Assembly: GCA_907165275.2 (NCBI GenBank)
Contig: OU015677.1
Location: forward strand, 310,001 to 374,000
Origin: Zygaena filipendulae
Lineage: Eukaryota; Arthropoda; Insecta; Lepidoptera; Zygaenidae
Direction of reading: 5' to 3'
DNA length: 64,000 bases
In this document: one piece after another, positions 10,135 to 19,561 of the stretch
How the letters are laid out: every line of letters begins with the position of its first letter
Position numbering within the stretch: position 1 is the stretch's first letter
The notes under the pieces: model-generated
The model's database searches: none
Seen by the model: only the letters and a program-made list of their open reading frames with translations
Told to the model about the DNA's origin: nothing
Made by a program: the position numbers and the translations under genes

Positions 10135-11721
10135 ATGACGCATACAACCATGGGCGCCTTGGTGGAGTGGAATCCCCCAGATTCTCAACAAGAATTTCAT
10201 GCTAACATAGTAAAAGTGCTCGATGAATCCTACCCAGAGGACTGGAGGTCTTGGGTAGTAAACGTAATCTCTTACGAAGATCTCTTCGGGAAATCTATAG
10301 CCCCAGAGCTTGAAAACAGGCTTCGTTTCGCTATCCCGACAGTAAAACTGGCAAAAGCGTTTAACCTGGAAGCTCTAAGCGAACGTCGGTTTAAGAAAAT
10401 TAAAAGGACCTTGCTAACTTGGCCCCTAGGCCGCGCGTTAGTCTATGCGCCACTCTCTGTTATGGCAAAAGTACACCCCGTGAGGGCTTATAACAAATTT
10501 GGAGACACCATTGAGATGATAAAAATAGACCTGATTTCTCGGAAAGAAGCCTGCTGTCTCCTAAGTCCGAACGGTCTAGATAACATCGAAAATATTTCAA
10601 ACTCTAGTGACACACGAGCCTCGAAGAGATCCCACAGCCCTGTGTCACACAGGAGTACAAAAGAGCCACGGATGAGTCACTTTATGGCACAACAAAATAT
10701 GATTTTGGAAAAAATTTGTCAATTGACGCATGCGACGCAGGAGAGCGTCAACGTCCTGCTCAACAGGGACACAAAAACTAATCCTGCAACTAGCTCACGA
10801 ACTTCCGATCCAGACTCATCAGTTGAGAATTACTCAGTCAGAAACGACTGGACCGCTCCACCACTAATTGAGGAACCGGAGCACGAGGAAGCACATGAAG
10901 TTGAGACTATGCAGTTTCAAGAGCCGTTTGAAGACTTCGCTCCAGGCACCAAAGAAAGCGAAGCAAAGATTGCCAAGGCAGAAGAATTTTTGGTTAAACA
11001 AGGAGTGCAATGCCAAAGATTTAACTCAGAAAGCTGGCAAAATATACGGTACGCTGACGTACAAAAGCAGTTTCAGGCGACCCCAGCCTTCACAGCCCTG
11101 AAAACAAACAGTAGCCTGGCAACTGTAACGCCTTCCTGGCACCTTATCTCGGTGCTAGAAAAAATGGACTTGTGCTTAGGTGCTATCACGCATGGATTGT
11201 TGCAACAACGCAAATCATTCCAAGATATTTATCAGAATGCTGATCCTCAAGTAAAAATGTATATAAGTAAGAACTTTCTGGCTTCAGAATCAGCATTCCG
11301 GAAAACCTCCGATGCTCTCTTACAATATGCATGTGGTAAGCGCTCGGAAGTGATACAGCAAAGAAGAGGAGTATATAAATCTCAGAATAAAACGCTGAAT
11401 GAATTACTTCATGCAATTCCACCTACCGAACATCATCTCTTTGCTGAACCTCAGCTGTCAGAACTCGTAAAGGAACAAGGGGGTATCTCGAAGCTTTTTC
11501 CTGCCAGACACCGTAAACCCACAACTCCCTTTGCGCCAACTACGGCCAATCGAGCTGCTATCAAAGAAAGACGCCCACCAGTTGTCGGGCAGACAAGAAC
11601 AGATTTCAGAGAAAAATTGCACGCGAACAACAACTACAGAAACCCAAACAACTTTAAGCAAGAAAAGACTCGTTACCCGAAGCGCGGTCCTACAAAACAA
11701 AATAACAACAAAAAATTCTAA
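10135..11721 (+). CDS. DIRS element ORF1, Gag-like protein
   Basis: The ORF of about 528 codons is the first in the DIRS element. I choose the ATG at 10135 (MTHTTMGALVEW); the in-frame upstream start is only TTG. It contains a serine-rich middle, an acidic stretch (EEPEHEEAHEVE) and a very basic, asparagine-rich C-terminus (RYPKRGPTKQNNNKKF) that could bind RNA. No zinc knuckle is visible. Position and composition identify it as Gag-like. It overlaps ORF2 by up to 190 nt in another frame. Confidence 0.8.
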   Translation: MTHTTMGALVEWNPPDSQQEFHANIVKVLDESYPEDWRSWVVNVISYEDLFGKSIAPELENRLRFAIPTVKLAKAFNLEALSERRFKKIKRTLLTWPLGRALVYAPLSVMAKVHPVRAYNKFGDTIEMIKIDLISRKEACCLLSPNGLDNIENISNSSDTRASKRSHSPVSHRSTKEPRMSHFMAQQNMILEKICQLTHATQESVNVLLNRDTKTNPATSSRTSDPDSSVENYSVRNDWTAPPLIEEPEHEEAHEVETMQFQEPFEDFAPGTKESEAKIAKAEEFLVKQGVQCQRFNSESWQNIRYADVQKQFQATPAFTALKTNSSLATVTPSWHLISVLEKMDLCLGAITHGLLQQRKSFQDIYQNADPQVKMYISKNFLASESAFRKTSDALLQYACGKRSEVIQQRRGVYKSQNKTLNELLHAIPPTEHHLFAEPQLSELVKEQGGISKLFPARHRKPTTPFAPTTANRAAIKERRPPVVGQTRTDFREKLHANNNYRNPNNFKQEKTRYPKRGPTKQNNNKKF

Positions 11722-13309
11722 ATTTCGCGCTGGGCAAGTAAGTAAAAAGCTCCATGTTTGGGAAACACTAGAGGCTCCAAAATATATCCTGTCCATATTA
11801 GCAGGGTATCGTATACCCTTCGTTATTCGTCCACCATTGTATACATTAAGGAAAAAGACCTGTCAACGTTACAAAACGCTACCGTCTCGTGACATGTCTA
11901 AAGAAATCCACAAATTGCTAAATTCAGGGGCAGCCCGAAAATGCAAAAATAAAACAGGTTATTTATCTCCTATTTTTTTGCGACAGAAAGCGGATGGAAC
12001 GTATAGACCGATATTTGACCTAAGGAACTTAAATTTGTATTTGCAGCCTCCTAAATTTCGTCTAATGAATCATTTCAAGATACCATTTTGTTTGAATAGA
12101 TCAGATTTCATGACAAAACTAGACTTATCTAATGCTTATTTTCATATACCAATCGCTGAAGCACATCGGCGTTTTCTAGCCTTTGCTTATGAAGATAAGA
12201 TCTATGAAATGACTTGCCTGCCTTTTGGACTAGCTTCTGCCCCGCATACTTTTGCTTATGTTTCTAACTGGGTCGCCAATCATTTCAGGAAGGAAGGCAT
12301 CCGTATCATCGTGTACTTAGACGATTTTCTCATGATGCACACAAATGCCCAGACCTTAGAACAACAGAGCCAACAAGTGCTACACACCCTAGAAGAATTG
12401 GGTTGGTGCGTCAACCTGAAAAAATCTATCCTGACTCCAACAAAGGTCATAGAGTACTTAGGTATCGGATGGAATACGGAACAAAACCTAAAATACCTTC
12501 CCCAGCCAAAAATTCACAAAATTGCTTCTCTAATAAAAGAGACCTTGAAGAAAAAATGGTGGACATGGCACTCGGCCAAGACACTGTTAGGACATATCAA
12601 CTTCGCAACGTTTATTGTCCCCCTGGGAAGATTGCACATCAGAAAAACGCAAATTCAAGCAAATCGCCTCCCAAAAAACGACAGAAACAAAAGATTCGTT
12701 CTGCCAAAAAGTGTGAGACGGGAACTTCTCTGGTGGCTGCATCACGTTCACATAACATCCCCGATTCATCAAGAAGAACCAACAGTATTCATTACTACCG
12801 ACGCCTCCGATCAGGGATGGGGGGCAACAGTAAACGACACAAAACTGAACGGCAATTGGACAGCAGAACAACAATCCTGGCACAGCAATCGCAAGGAACT
12901 GTGGACAGTAAAAAAGGTACTCGAGGAAGTGGCGTCAATTTACTGCCATCGAACAATCTCTGTTCAAACGGACAACAGGTCAGTAACTGCCTATATCACC
13001 AAACAAGGAGGAACAAAATCACAAACCCTCTTGCAGCTGACAACAGATACCCTCGAACTAGCTTACAAATACCAAATCCATCTTATAGCTCGATATCTCC
13101 CCGGGAGATACAATTTAACGGCCGACAGCCTCTCGAGATTCCGCCAAACTCCGGAGTGGACGCTGTCAACGTTCATCAGACAAATAATATTCAAGAGATG
13201 GGGCACACCAACGATAGACCTATTTGCGAGCGACCGGTCAGCTATAGTGGACCAGTACGTAAGCGAAGATGTACGAGACCAAGGGTGCCAGGGGACCAAG
13301 GGTTTGTGA
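11531..13309 (+). CDS. DIRS element ORF2, reverse transcriptase-RNase H
   Basis: The frame encodes an RT with SPIFLRQKADGTYRPIFDLR, LDLSNAYFHIPI (motif A), LPFGLASAPHTF (motif B) and YLDDFLMM (catalytic YLDD). An RNase H follows with TDASDQGWGAT, SNRKELWTVKK, QTDNRSVTAYI and LTADSLSR, so all four acidic residues are present. The order and wording match DIRS-group polyproteins. The first codons overlap gag; the true start may be an internal ATG near 11894. The frame closes at 13309 within a C-terminal domain that continues in the next frame (see 13290-13599). Confidence 0.9.
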   Translation: MRQLRPIELLSKKDAHQLSGRQEQISEKNCTRTTTTETQTTLSKKRLVTRSAVLQNKITTKNSKFRAGQVSKKLHVWETLEAPKYILSILAGYRIPFVIRPPLYTLRKKTCQRYKTLPSRDMSKEIHKLLNSGAARKCKNKTGYLSPIFLRQKADGTYRPIFDLRNLNLYLQPPKFRLMNHFKIPFCLNRSDFMTKLDLSNAYFHIPIAEAHRRFLAFAYEDKIYEMTCLPFGLASAPHTFAYVSNWVANHFRKEGIRIIVYLDDFLMMHTNAQTLEQQSQQVLHTLEELGWCVNLKKSILTPTKVIEYLGIGWNTEQNLKYLPQPKIHKIASLIKETLKKKWWTWHSAKTLLGHINFATFIVPLGRLHIRKTQIQANRLPKNDRNKRFVLPKSVRRELLWWLHHVHITSPIHQEEPTVFITTDASDQGWGATVNDTKLNGNWTAEQQSWHSNRKELWTVKKVLEEVASIYCHRTISVQTDNRSVTAYITKQGGTKSQTLLQLTTDTLELAYKYQIHLIARYLPGRYNLTADSLSRFRQTPEWTLSTFIRQIIFKRWGTPTIDLFASDRSAIVDQYVSEDVRDQGCQGTKGL

Positions 13310-14558
13310 ATGCCTTCAGCCGAACGTGGCATTACGACCTAGGCTGGGTCTTTCCCCCACCTTCTCTCATACCCAGAGTATTACGCCACCTGGAGAAGTG
13401 CTCCGGAATATACCTGCTCATAGTCCCAAAATGGGACAAAACATTCTGGAAAGCGGAGCTGAAGCAGAAGGCAATGAATCCACCACTTACCATCCAGAAC
13501 CTGCACAAACATCTGATCGACCTACAGACGGGAAAGCCCCCCCCAGCAGTAGAAAAGCTACATTTGCAGGTCTGGAGAGTTCGGGCTGGGCCCGTCTAGT
13601 GAAGTCTTGGAATACGGAAAGCAAAGAACTGTTAGAATCAGCTTGGCGAAAATCTACCTTAAAAACATATGCTTCGGCATGGGAGAAATGGCTATCCTGG
13701 GCTAAAGAAAAATGTCCTCCCGACAACCCCAGTCCTGAGGACATAGCCAAATTCATTCATTACCTATACGCGGAAGCCAAGTTGGCTCCAAGTACTATCG
13801 CGGTACATAAATCCGTTGTGGTGACATTTGCGAACCCGGAGAAGTCGGAGCTATTATCTGGACACCCCCTAGTCAAACAAATGATGAAAGCTGTGGCGTT
13901 AACGAAACCCCCTCTTCGAAAATCTTCAACATGGAATGTTGGTAGCTTAATTGAATATCTTCAGCATTACAACGTCAATATTGATAGCATATTTCAAGTA
14001 TCACGTCATCTGGCGGCCCTCTTACTACTGTGCTCTGGAAGAAGAATACACGACCTCACATTGTTGGATATCAGCTCAGAATTCTTTGAAGACAATGGAG
14101 ATCATATCACACTGTGGCCCAGATTTGGTTCAAAAACCGACTCAAGAACCTATCGACAATCAGGCTGGCGACTAAACAATGAAGGATCACCTAGACTAAA
14201 TCCTGCTGAGTGGATTAAAAAGATGATTAACGTGACACGAAGACGAAGAGAAGCTAGGAAAAGTTTAAACAATCTATTTATAACTACCCGAGGTAAAGTT
14301 AAGGCAGCATCCCGAACAGTAATAGCAGGTTGGATTAAAACGCTATTCCAAGAGGCGAAAATACATGATTCTCCTGGTAGCTTTAGAGCCGCAGTGAACT
14401 CAGACTTGTGGATTAATAACAACATGGACATTGACAATGTCTTGGCAAGAGGTAATTGGAGGAGCAAAGACACGTTCATCAGACATTATTTTAAAGAGAC
14501 AGCCCAAACCAGTAATCTGGGGAGCAATTCATTAAGTCAATTATTTTTACCCATTTAA
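13269..14558 (+). CDS. DIRS element ORF3, tyrosine recombinase
   Basis: The 429-codon ORF overlaps the end of ORF2 in a third frame. An SAM-like/core-binding region (SAWRKSTLKTYASAWEKW, then a helical stretch to about residue 200) precedes the catalytic domain. The first catalytic Arg sits in LLLLCSGRRIHDLTLLDI. The second box reads SPGSFRAAVNSDLW with its Arg, and the nucleophile Tyr is in TFIRHYFK near the C-terminus. The residue usually His in the H-x-x-R box is Gly here. Tyrosine recombinases integrate the circular DNA of DIRS elements without target duplication. The frame is intact; the true start could be downstream of the listed ATG. Confidence 0.88.
   Translation: MYETKGARGPRVCECLQPNVALRPRLGLSPTFSHTQSITPPGEVLRNIPAHSPKMGQNILESGAEAEGNESTTYHPEPAQTSDRPTDGKAPPSSRKATFAGLESSGWARLVKSWNTESKELLESAWRKSTLKTYASAWEKWLSWAKEKCPPDNPSPEDIAKFIHYLYAEAKLAPSTIAVHKSVVVTFANPEKSELLSGHPLVKQMMKAVALTKPPLRKSSTWNVGSLIEYLQHYNVNIDSIFQVSRHLAALLLLCSGRRIHDLTLLDISSEFFEDNGDHITLWPRFGSKTDSRTYRQSGWRLNNEGSPRLNPAEWIKKMINVTRRRREARKSLNNLFITTRGKVKAASRTVIAGWIKTLFQEAKIHDSPGSFRAAVNSDLWINNNMDIDNVLARGNWRSKDTFIRHYFKETAQTSNLGSNSLSQLFLPI
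13290..13599 (+). pseudogene. Frameshifted C-terminal (methyltransferase-like) domain of DIRS ORF2
   Basis: In the frame one nucleotide back from ORF2, the sequence reads AFSRTWHYDLGWVFPPPSL, then IPRVLRHL and LLIVPKWDKTFWKAEL. This W...FPP...I..vl...liVPkW..W pattern is what I associate with the domain following RNase H in DIRS proteins, often described as methyltransferase-like. The beginning of the same domain, TIDLFASDRSAIVDQYVS, is in the ORF2 frame just upstream. The break coincides with a 17-bp direct duplication (GACCAAGGG at 13277-13285 and 13294-13302). Confidence 0.7.
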
Positions 14559-14904
14559 GAATATTATTTAGCCTTAATCTTTTTTTGTTGTGCCATTCCA
14601 ATTGATCTCATTTAATTTAATCTGTTAATTGTTTAATTGGCAGAAGAGCCTACATTTTGTTAATTATTTAGTTTTCGCTTTTATTTGATTTGACTTTATT
14701 ATTGTTAATGTTTTGGTGAGTTAATTATTCTATCTAGTGTGGTAGCATACCATCTGTGTTAAAAACATAATAACTTGTTGGATGTTTTAAGCTTATTAAA
14801 AATGCTTAAGTTGATTAAGTAACTATAAATTTATTATTATACCACCTATTTAACAGTACACCCATCACAGTACGTTATGCAGCGCCGGCAGAAAAGAAAC
14901 ACAT

Positions 14905-15005
14905 CTCATAAGTGGGTCAAGCGTAGCTCGGACACCTAAATAACACCGTTTTCCCCCCGAAGGGTAGAAAACGGATATTTAGGTTCCAGCGTAGCTTGAC
15001 CCACT
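14905..15005 (-). repeat. DIRS internal complementary region (copy of the circle junction)
   Basis: The first part (CTCATAAGTGGGTCAAGCG...GACACCTAAAT) is the reverse complement of the left end 9380-9418. The second part (AACACCGTTTTCCCCCCGAA...GCTTGACCCACT) is the reverse complement of the right end about 15187-15253. Together they reproduce the joined ends of the element, as in DIRS-1, where the ICR templates completion and circularisation. Confidence 0.9.
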
Positions 15006-15036
15006 CCATTTTTAAAGCCTTGCCGGCTAAGAGAAA

Positions 15037-15195
15037 GTACTGAGGAGCGAAGCAAGCGCCCGTCGCTGCATGGCGGGGCGCGCGCGGTGGGGCGGGGCAA
15101 GGCGCGCGCGCGGGGGAGATGATGGGTTGCCATAGGTGGGAAACAGTGTTGTCACACGCAAAAATCCAAGGTGTTATCTCATAAGTGGGTCAAGC
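15037..15195 (-). repeat. DIRS right inverted terminal repeat
   Basis: Exact-looking reverse complement of 9399-9557. It is followed by a right-end-specific extension (15196-15253) containing GTTTTCTACCCTTCGGGGGG, which is matched inverted within the ICR. Confidence 0.92.
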
Positions 15196-15253
15196 TACGC
15201 TGGAACCTAAATATCCGTTTTCTACCCTTCGGGGGGAAAACGGTGTTATTTAA

Positions 15254-15582
15254 ATCTGGTCACACTGAATCCTCCAGTTTGTAAATATGAAGTACTACGA
15301 AAATTACCTCCCTACACCTTGAAACTGTCAAAATGCGACAACCGCGCGACGCCTTAACAAAAAAAACAAAAGTATCGTAATTTCAATTCAATTTCTTGTG
15401 TTTATGGTATCGTACTCTATCGTACCATTTGTCGTGTCATTTGTCACAAACTTTACCAAATTCAAAAAAAAAATAATGTCATTTGTCACTTGTCAGTTCG
15501 TGGTCAGTTCACAGTTGTAGTGGTTTAGCAAAATTTCGTGAAAAGCATTAATTTGGCTATGTAATTTATAGCAGAAATCGAA
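15254..15582 (+). promoter_or_regulatory. Short upstream region of zinc-finger paralogue 3
   Basis: Only about 330 bp separate the DIRS right end from the ATG at 15583, so the basal promoter and 5' UTR must lie here or inside the transposon. It contains TGTCATTTGTCAC-type repeats and, at 15384-15404, a 21-bp string found again upstream of the paralogue at 19562-21133. No clear TATA box is seen. Confidence 0.4.
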
Positions 15583-17262
15583 ATGAACAACACAAACGTA
15601 TTGCACTGTCGCCTTTGTGCGCAGTCCAAAGCCAAAACTAAAATGGTGGACATGGAAAATCATGATAAAAAGCGACGGGAGCTAGTAGCTAAACTGTTAC
15701 GCCTCAATACTGGCAGTTCTAGCTTCTTTGATGATAATATCTTGCCAAAAACCGTGTGTCTGGTGTGCCTCAACGCGTTGCAGAAAGCCTACGACTTCGT
15801 GCTGTCCGTAGACCGAGCTCAGGAGGTTTTAACTGACTTGATTATCACTAAAAAGGTCAAACAAGAGGCAACGTTTACAGGAAAACAAGGCGAGCAGGAG
15901 CATGAAGATTCTGTGCTTTATGAAACTTTCGACGCTGACTCGGAACACGCCCCTTGCGATATTGCAGTCAAGATCGAAGCAGAGAAGAGTGAGTCTGAAC
16001 GGATTTCTGAATTCCTCAAAAAGAGAACTGAAAGAACCTCGACCGCGCGTGGCGAAAAGAGAGCGAAGAACAAACGCAAGAACCTTACGAACTCAGACGC
16101 TTTGCCACTGTCACAGATAAAGTTAACATGGAAAGACTACGTGTGGATTTGTTCATATTGCGATATACACTATAGCACTATTGCAGAGTTAAGATCACAT
16201 TCGATTGAGTGTCACCAGTCATGCAATGCATACAGATGTTTAGACTGCAATATAAGGAAGCTGCGTTTGGACAAGTTTATTCTACATGTGAAACGTCACA
16301 AGAAGTATTTGAAGTTTTCATGCTACATTTGTCTGGCAAAGTTTCCTACACTAACCGAAACTAACAAACACCAATTGACACATTTCAACACGGATCACAG
16401 GTGTCCGGGATGTAATACATGTTTTACGACAAAAGAAGAACTCACACAACACAAAGAAACCTATTACGAGGCAAAAAGGGCACAACATTTATCGATCTTG
16501 AATTCGGTAACCGACGATTTGACTTGCTTGCTGTGCAACAAGATGTTTAAATCCAAAGGGAGTCTCTCCAGTCATTTAGTAACCCATACAGACAGAAAAC
16601 GTGATCATACTTGTGACAAATGCGGCAAATGTTTCTTCAACAAATCAACACTGGCTGGTCATTTGCTTCTACATGATGACTCGCGCCCGTTCGTATGTGT
16701 CATATGCAAGTTTGCATTTAAAACAAAGAGTCAGTTACGCAACCACATTGGTGTACATGGGAATGAGAAGCCCTTCTCTTGTGATCAATGTGGAAGGTGT
16801 TTCCGTTTGCAAAAGCAACTGCAATCACATAAGATCATCCATACAGACTCCTTACCATACACTTGTACATTCTGTAGCAAAAAGTTCCGATTCAAACCGA
16901 TTTTGAACCAGCACATACGCCAGCACACTGGTGTGAAACCGTATTCATGCACAATATGCACTCGAGATTTCACTAATTGGCCAAATTACAATAAACACAT
17001 GAAAAGGTTGCATGGTATTGATACAGCTAAAACGAGACGGACACCCGATGGAGTGTTTCCTATTAACCCGTCAACGGGAGAGATAGTCATGTACCAGGAA
17101 GTCAATAATGCAGAGGAGTGGAAGAAACAGATGCTGCTTCCAAGAAAGAGATCTGGCCGGCCAAAGTTTGTTAGAAATGTAAAAATGGATATGAAGATGG
17201 AGTTAACCGATAATGTTGGTGTGCAAACTAGTTTGCTTAATCCTGACATCAAGCCTGCGTAG
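15583..17262 (+). CDS. ZAD/C2H2 zinc-finger protein (paralogue 3), single exon
   Basis: The intact 559-codon ORF starts at ATG 15583 (MNNTNVLHCRLCAQSKAK). The ZAD is seen as CRLC (residues 9-12) and CLVC with the TVC...LQKAYDFV helix (about 58-80). A charged linker with VKQEA/VKIEAE motifs precedes the fingers. The fingers run from WICSYC...HSIECH to YSCTIC...HMKRLH: nine good C2H2 fingers and one degenerate (HRCPGCNTC...). The tail has DGVFPINPSTGEIV, EEWK and SGRPK. It is probably a nuclear, ZAD-dimerising DNA-binding transcription factor of the large insect ZAD family; targets are not predictable. The DIRS element ends 330 bp upstream. Confidence 0.93.
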   Translation: MNNTNVLHCRLCAQSKAKTKMVDMENHDKKRRELVAKLLRLNTGSSSFFDDNILPKTVCLVCLNALQKAYDFVLSVDRAQEVLTDLIITKKVKQEATFTGKQGEQEHEDSVLYETFDADSEHAPCDIAVKIEAEKSESERISEFLKKRTERTSTARGEKRAKNKRKNLTNSDALPLSQIKLTWKDYVWICSYCDIHYSTIAELRSHSIECHQSCNAYRCLDCNIRKLRLDKFILHVKRHKKYLKFSCYICLAKFPTLTETNKHQLTHFNTDHRCPGCNTCFTTKEELTQHKETYYEAKRAQHLSILNSVTDDLTCLLCNKMFKSKGSLSSHLVTHTDRKRDHTCDKCGKCFFNKSTLAGHLLLHDDSRPFVCVICKFAFKTKSQLRNHIGVHGNEKPFSCDQCGRCFRLQKQLQSHKIIHTDSLPYTCTFCSKKFRFKPILNQHIRQHTGVKPYSCTICTRDFTNWPNYNKHMKRLHGIDTAKTRRTPDGVFPINPSTGEIVMYQEVNNAEEWKKQMLLPRKRSGRPKFVRNVKMDMKMELTDNVGVQTSLLNPDIKPA

Positions 17263-17975
17263 TGTGTGGGACTATGGACAAGTGTTGTAGTGGCTTGTAC
17301 AGTCAGCCACAAGAAATGCAAACTAAGTTCAGTGCTATATAAAAGACAACATGAGAATGAAAAATCCACATAGGGTTTATAAAATATGCTCTGTAAGTCT
17401 ACATTTTACAATAAGCATTTTGCTCTTTTAATTCTTTACTTCAAAACTCTGTTCGACATTAAAACATAAAACCAATCGATGTGTGTGTAAGCAGCGCATA
17501 TGGTATGGCGTTTTCAGCATACTTGAAATTCCATGATTTACAATTTACATGATGATGTTGAGTAGAAACGAAGTCTATTACTTCTATTTATTATACAAAC
17601 GTAATGTTAATGAATAAACAAAATCAAATAATTCTTTACCACCTTCAGTAGGCGGCCTTACAAAGTGATTTCTTCCAGGCTACCGAGTGGAGTACCTACA
17701 GTTATGTAATCATAGCAAACTGCAGTATAGTATAATGTTGGTAATAATGTATTTAATATATTTTATTTTATATTTACCCTCCATAAAACTTTTTTGAATG
17801 CTTTGCTATAATTTTGTAACTTATACTTAAAGCACTCATGTTTTATTATGGATAAGGGGTTATAATTAAGTATTTAACAAACTAGCTCGACAGATATTAT
17901 TTATTTTTTATTATATCTATGTCTAGACTAGGTGGAAAATCGAAAAATCAATTAAAACGCAAATTATATTGGTTA

Positions 17976-18260
17976 CTAGCTGTCCCGCGCGGTTTCACCC
18001 GCGATAATTTTGAAGTTCCCGCGGAACTGTTCCATACAAACTTTGCAACCCCTGTTCATCCACTTAGGGGTTGAATTTTCAAAAATTACAAAGAACACAC
18101 CCTCCAAGTTTCAGGTCTCTGCGATCAGCGGTTTAGGATGTGCGTTGATCCATCAGTCATCTTTCAGGACAAAGCATTTTATATGTACTTTGCCACGATA
18201 TTCTGGGAGTCTACCACCACCTCTGCAATATTACCTAATTCGCATCGAAATTTGAACCTT
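17976..18260 (-). repeat. Helitron-like element, reverse orientation
   Basis: It begins A|CTAGCTGTCCCGCGCGGTTT, the reverse complement of a Helitron 3' end with subterminal hairpin. A body (GGGGTTGAATTTTCAAAAAT...GGACAAAGCATTTTATA) recurs at 48115-48262. Confidence 0.65.
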
Positions 18261-18312
18261 AAATGTGTGGGTATGTGTGAGGATATGTGTGAGGATACCA
18301 GCGGGGGATATT

Positions 18313-18549
18313 TGGACATAGATAAGCAATAGTGTGTTAACCCACACTGGAGAAATTTTGAGTAAATTAAAGTTATTAAATTATAGTGCCATTTTGTGTC
18401 AAATTTTTTGTGTTCAATATTTAGTGACATATTTAAACAATGTAATAAAATAAACACATAATTAAAAAACGTTCTCTAACTTTCAATAAATCGTTCTGAA
18501 TCAATAACTTCATTTTGTGGGTTAACATGTTATTGCTTATCTGCATCCA
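18313..18549. mobile_element. TIR MITE, GATAAGCAATA family, copy 1
   Basis: Ends TGGACATAGATAAGCAATAG...GTTAACCCACA and TGTGGGTTAAC...TTATTGCTTATCTGCATCCA form a ~34-bp inverted repeat. The second copy is at 50645-50835 in GTPBP4 intron 13. No ORF. Confidence 0.75.
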
Positions 18550-19561
18550 TTTGTAGTTTGTTGAGAACCAATAATAGAATCACGCAATAAAACCTGCTCT
18601 GAGCGAAGCTAGGTAAGTTGATTCTATCGCTACCCATCCTCGCACATCTCTGATGGAAACGCAGCCTTAAAAGTCGAATTTTACCAGACCAGAGTGAAAA
18701 TTCTTACCGAGAAATAACTGAATGTCAAGTAAGAATGATTGGATATTCTTAAACAGCGTTATCTGGTCCCCGACCCCAACTAAGCAGCGCACTGAGCATG
18801 TACTATTGGGAACCATACAACTGATATAACTATTACATATTATGACCGGTACGGCCTCTAGTCAGATTCTGTATAAAAGTTTTGAGAAATCTTGTGGTGT
18901 CATGTTATATTGTAATTTAAAAGTAGGTAGGTAATAAATAGAATATTTTTTGTTGATTCTCATGATTTCCATAAAAACGTTATATTTAAATTGCTATAAT
19001 TTTATGTTCTATCGATGTTAAGACTAACTATTGTTAATTAAAAAACTTTTCTTGTAATACAGCTTTTAATACCTCTCTACCCTGGCTTACAACTGATTTC
19101 TTTACTCGGATAAACTCTACCTACTACCTGCCTACTACTACCATTGCTAGACTGTCATTAAATAAAAGAAAAATTACACGTTTTTTTTTTACGTAGGTAG
19201 GTAATTAAAATCGTGAGAACTGTGACGTCACGAATTGGTAGTACTGGTACAGACTACAGTTCATACTTATATGGGGTTACGTTTATTATGACGTCACGAG
19301 CCTTTAATTCGCATAGAATATGAGTATTTTTCATCATTTAATTTCTTAACCAATGGTTTCTACCGTGTATATTGAAGCCAAGTTTTTTAAGCCCATTAAT
19401 TACAGGTAGGTACTTTTAGAATAGAATAGAAAAAAGTTTATTTGATACCATAAAGATAAAATAAGTACAACCGTGAGTCTTAAACTAGAATAGTTGGTTT
19501 TCTAGTTCATATTTAAGACCTTAAGACTTTGGAGGCAATGACAGGAACAAAAATAATTCAG

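Larger units (their letters stand above)
9380..15253 (+). mobile_element. DIRS-like tyrosine-recombinase retrotransposon, structurally complete
   Basis: The 5.9-kb element has every structural part of a DIRS retroelement: inverted terminal repeats (9399-9557 and 15037-15195), short unique outer extensions, an internal complementary region (14905-15005), and gag, RT-RNase H and tyrosine recombinase ORFs in order on the + strand. It has no LTRs, integrase or visible target duplication, as expected for recombinase-mediated integration. The ICR is the reverse complement of the right end joined to the left end. The tetranucleotide ATTT is found at both ends (9380-9383, and ending near 15253) and once at the ICR junction. 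The 159-bp ITRs look identical by eye, implying recent insertion. ORF2 has a frameshift near 13.29 kb. Confidence 0.92.
17263..19561. other. Convergent intergenic region with Helitron-like and MITE copies
   Basis: The tails of paralogues 3 and 4 face each other here. Apart from the repeats at 17976-18260 and 18313-18549 it is AT-rich with no supported ORF. AATAAA signals near 17612 and 18950 are plausible but unassigned. Confidence 0.5.

Noticed and set aside
12403..13285. First two thirds of the 398-codon plus-strand ORF in the DIRS element
   Set aside because: It is an out-of-frame shadow of RT-RNase H. Only the part after about 13290 resembles a real domain.
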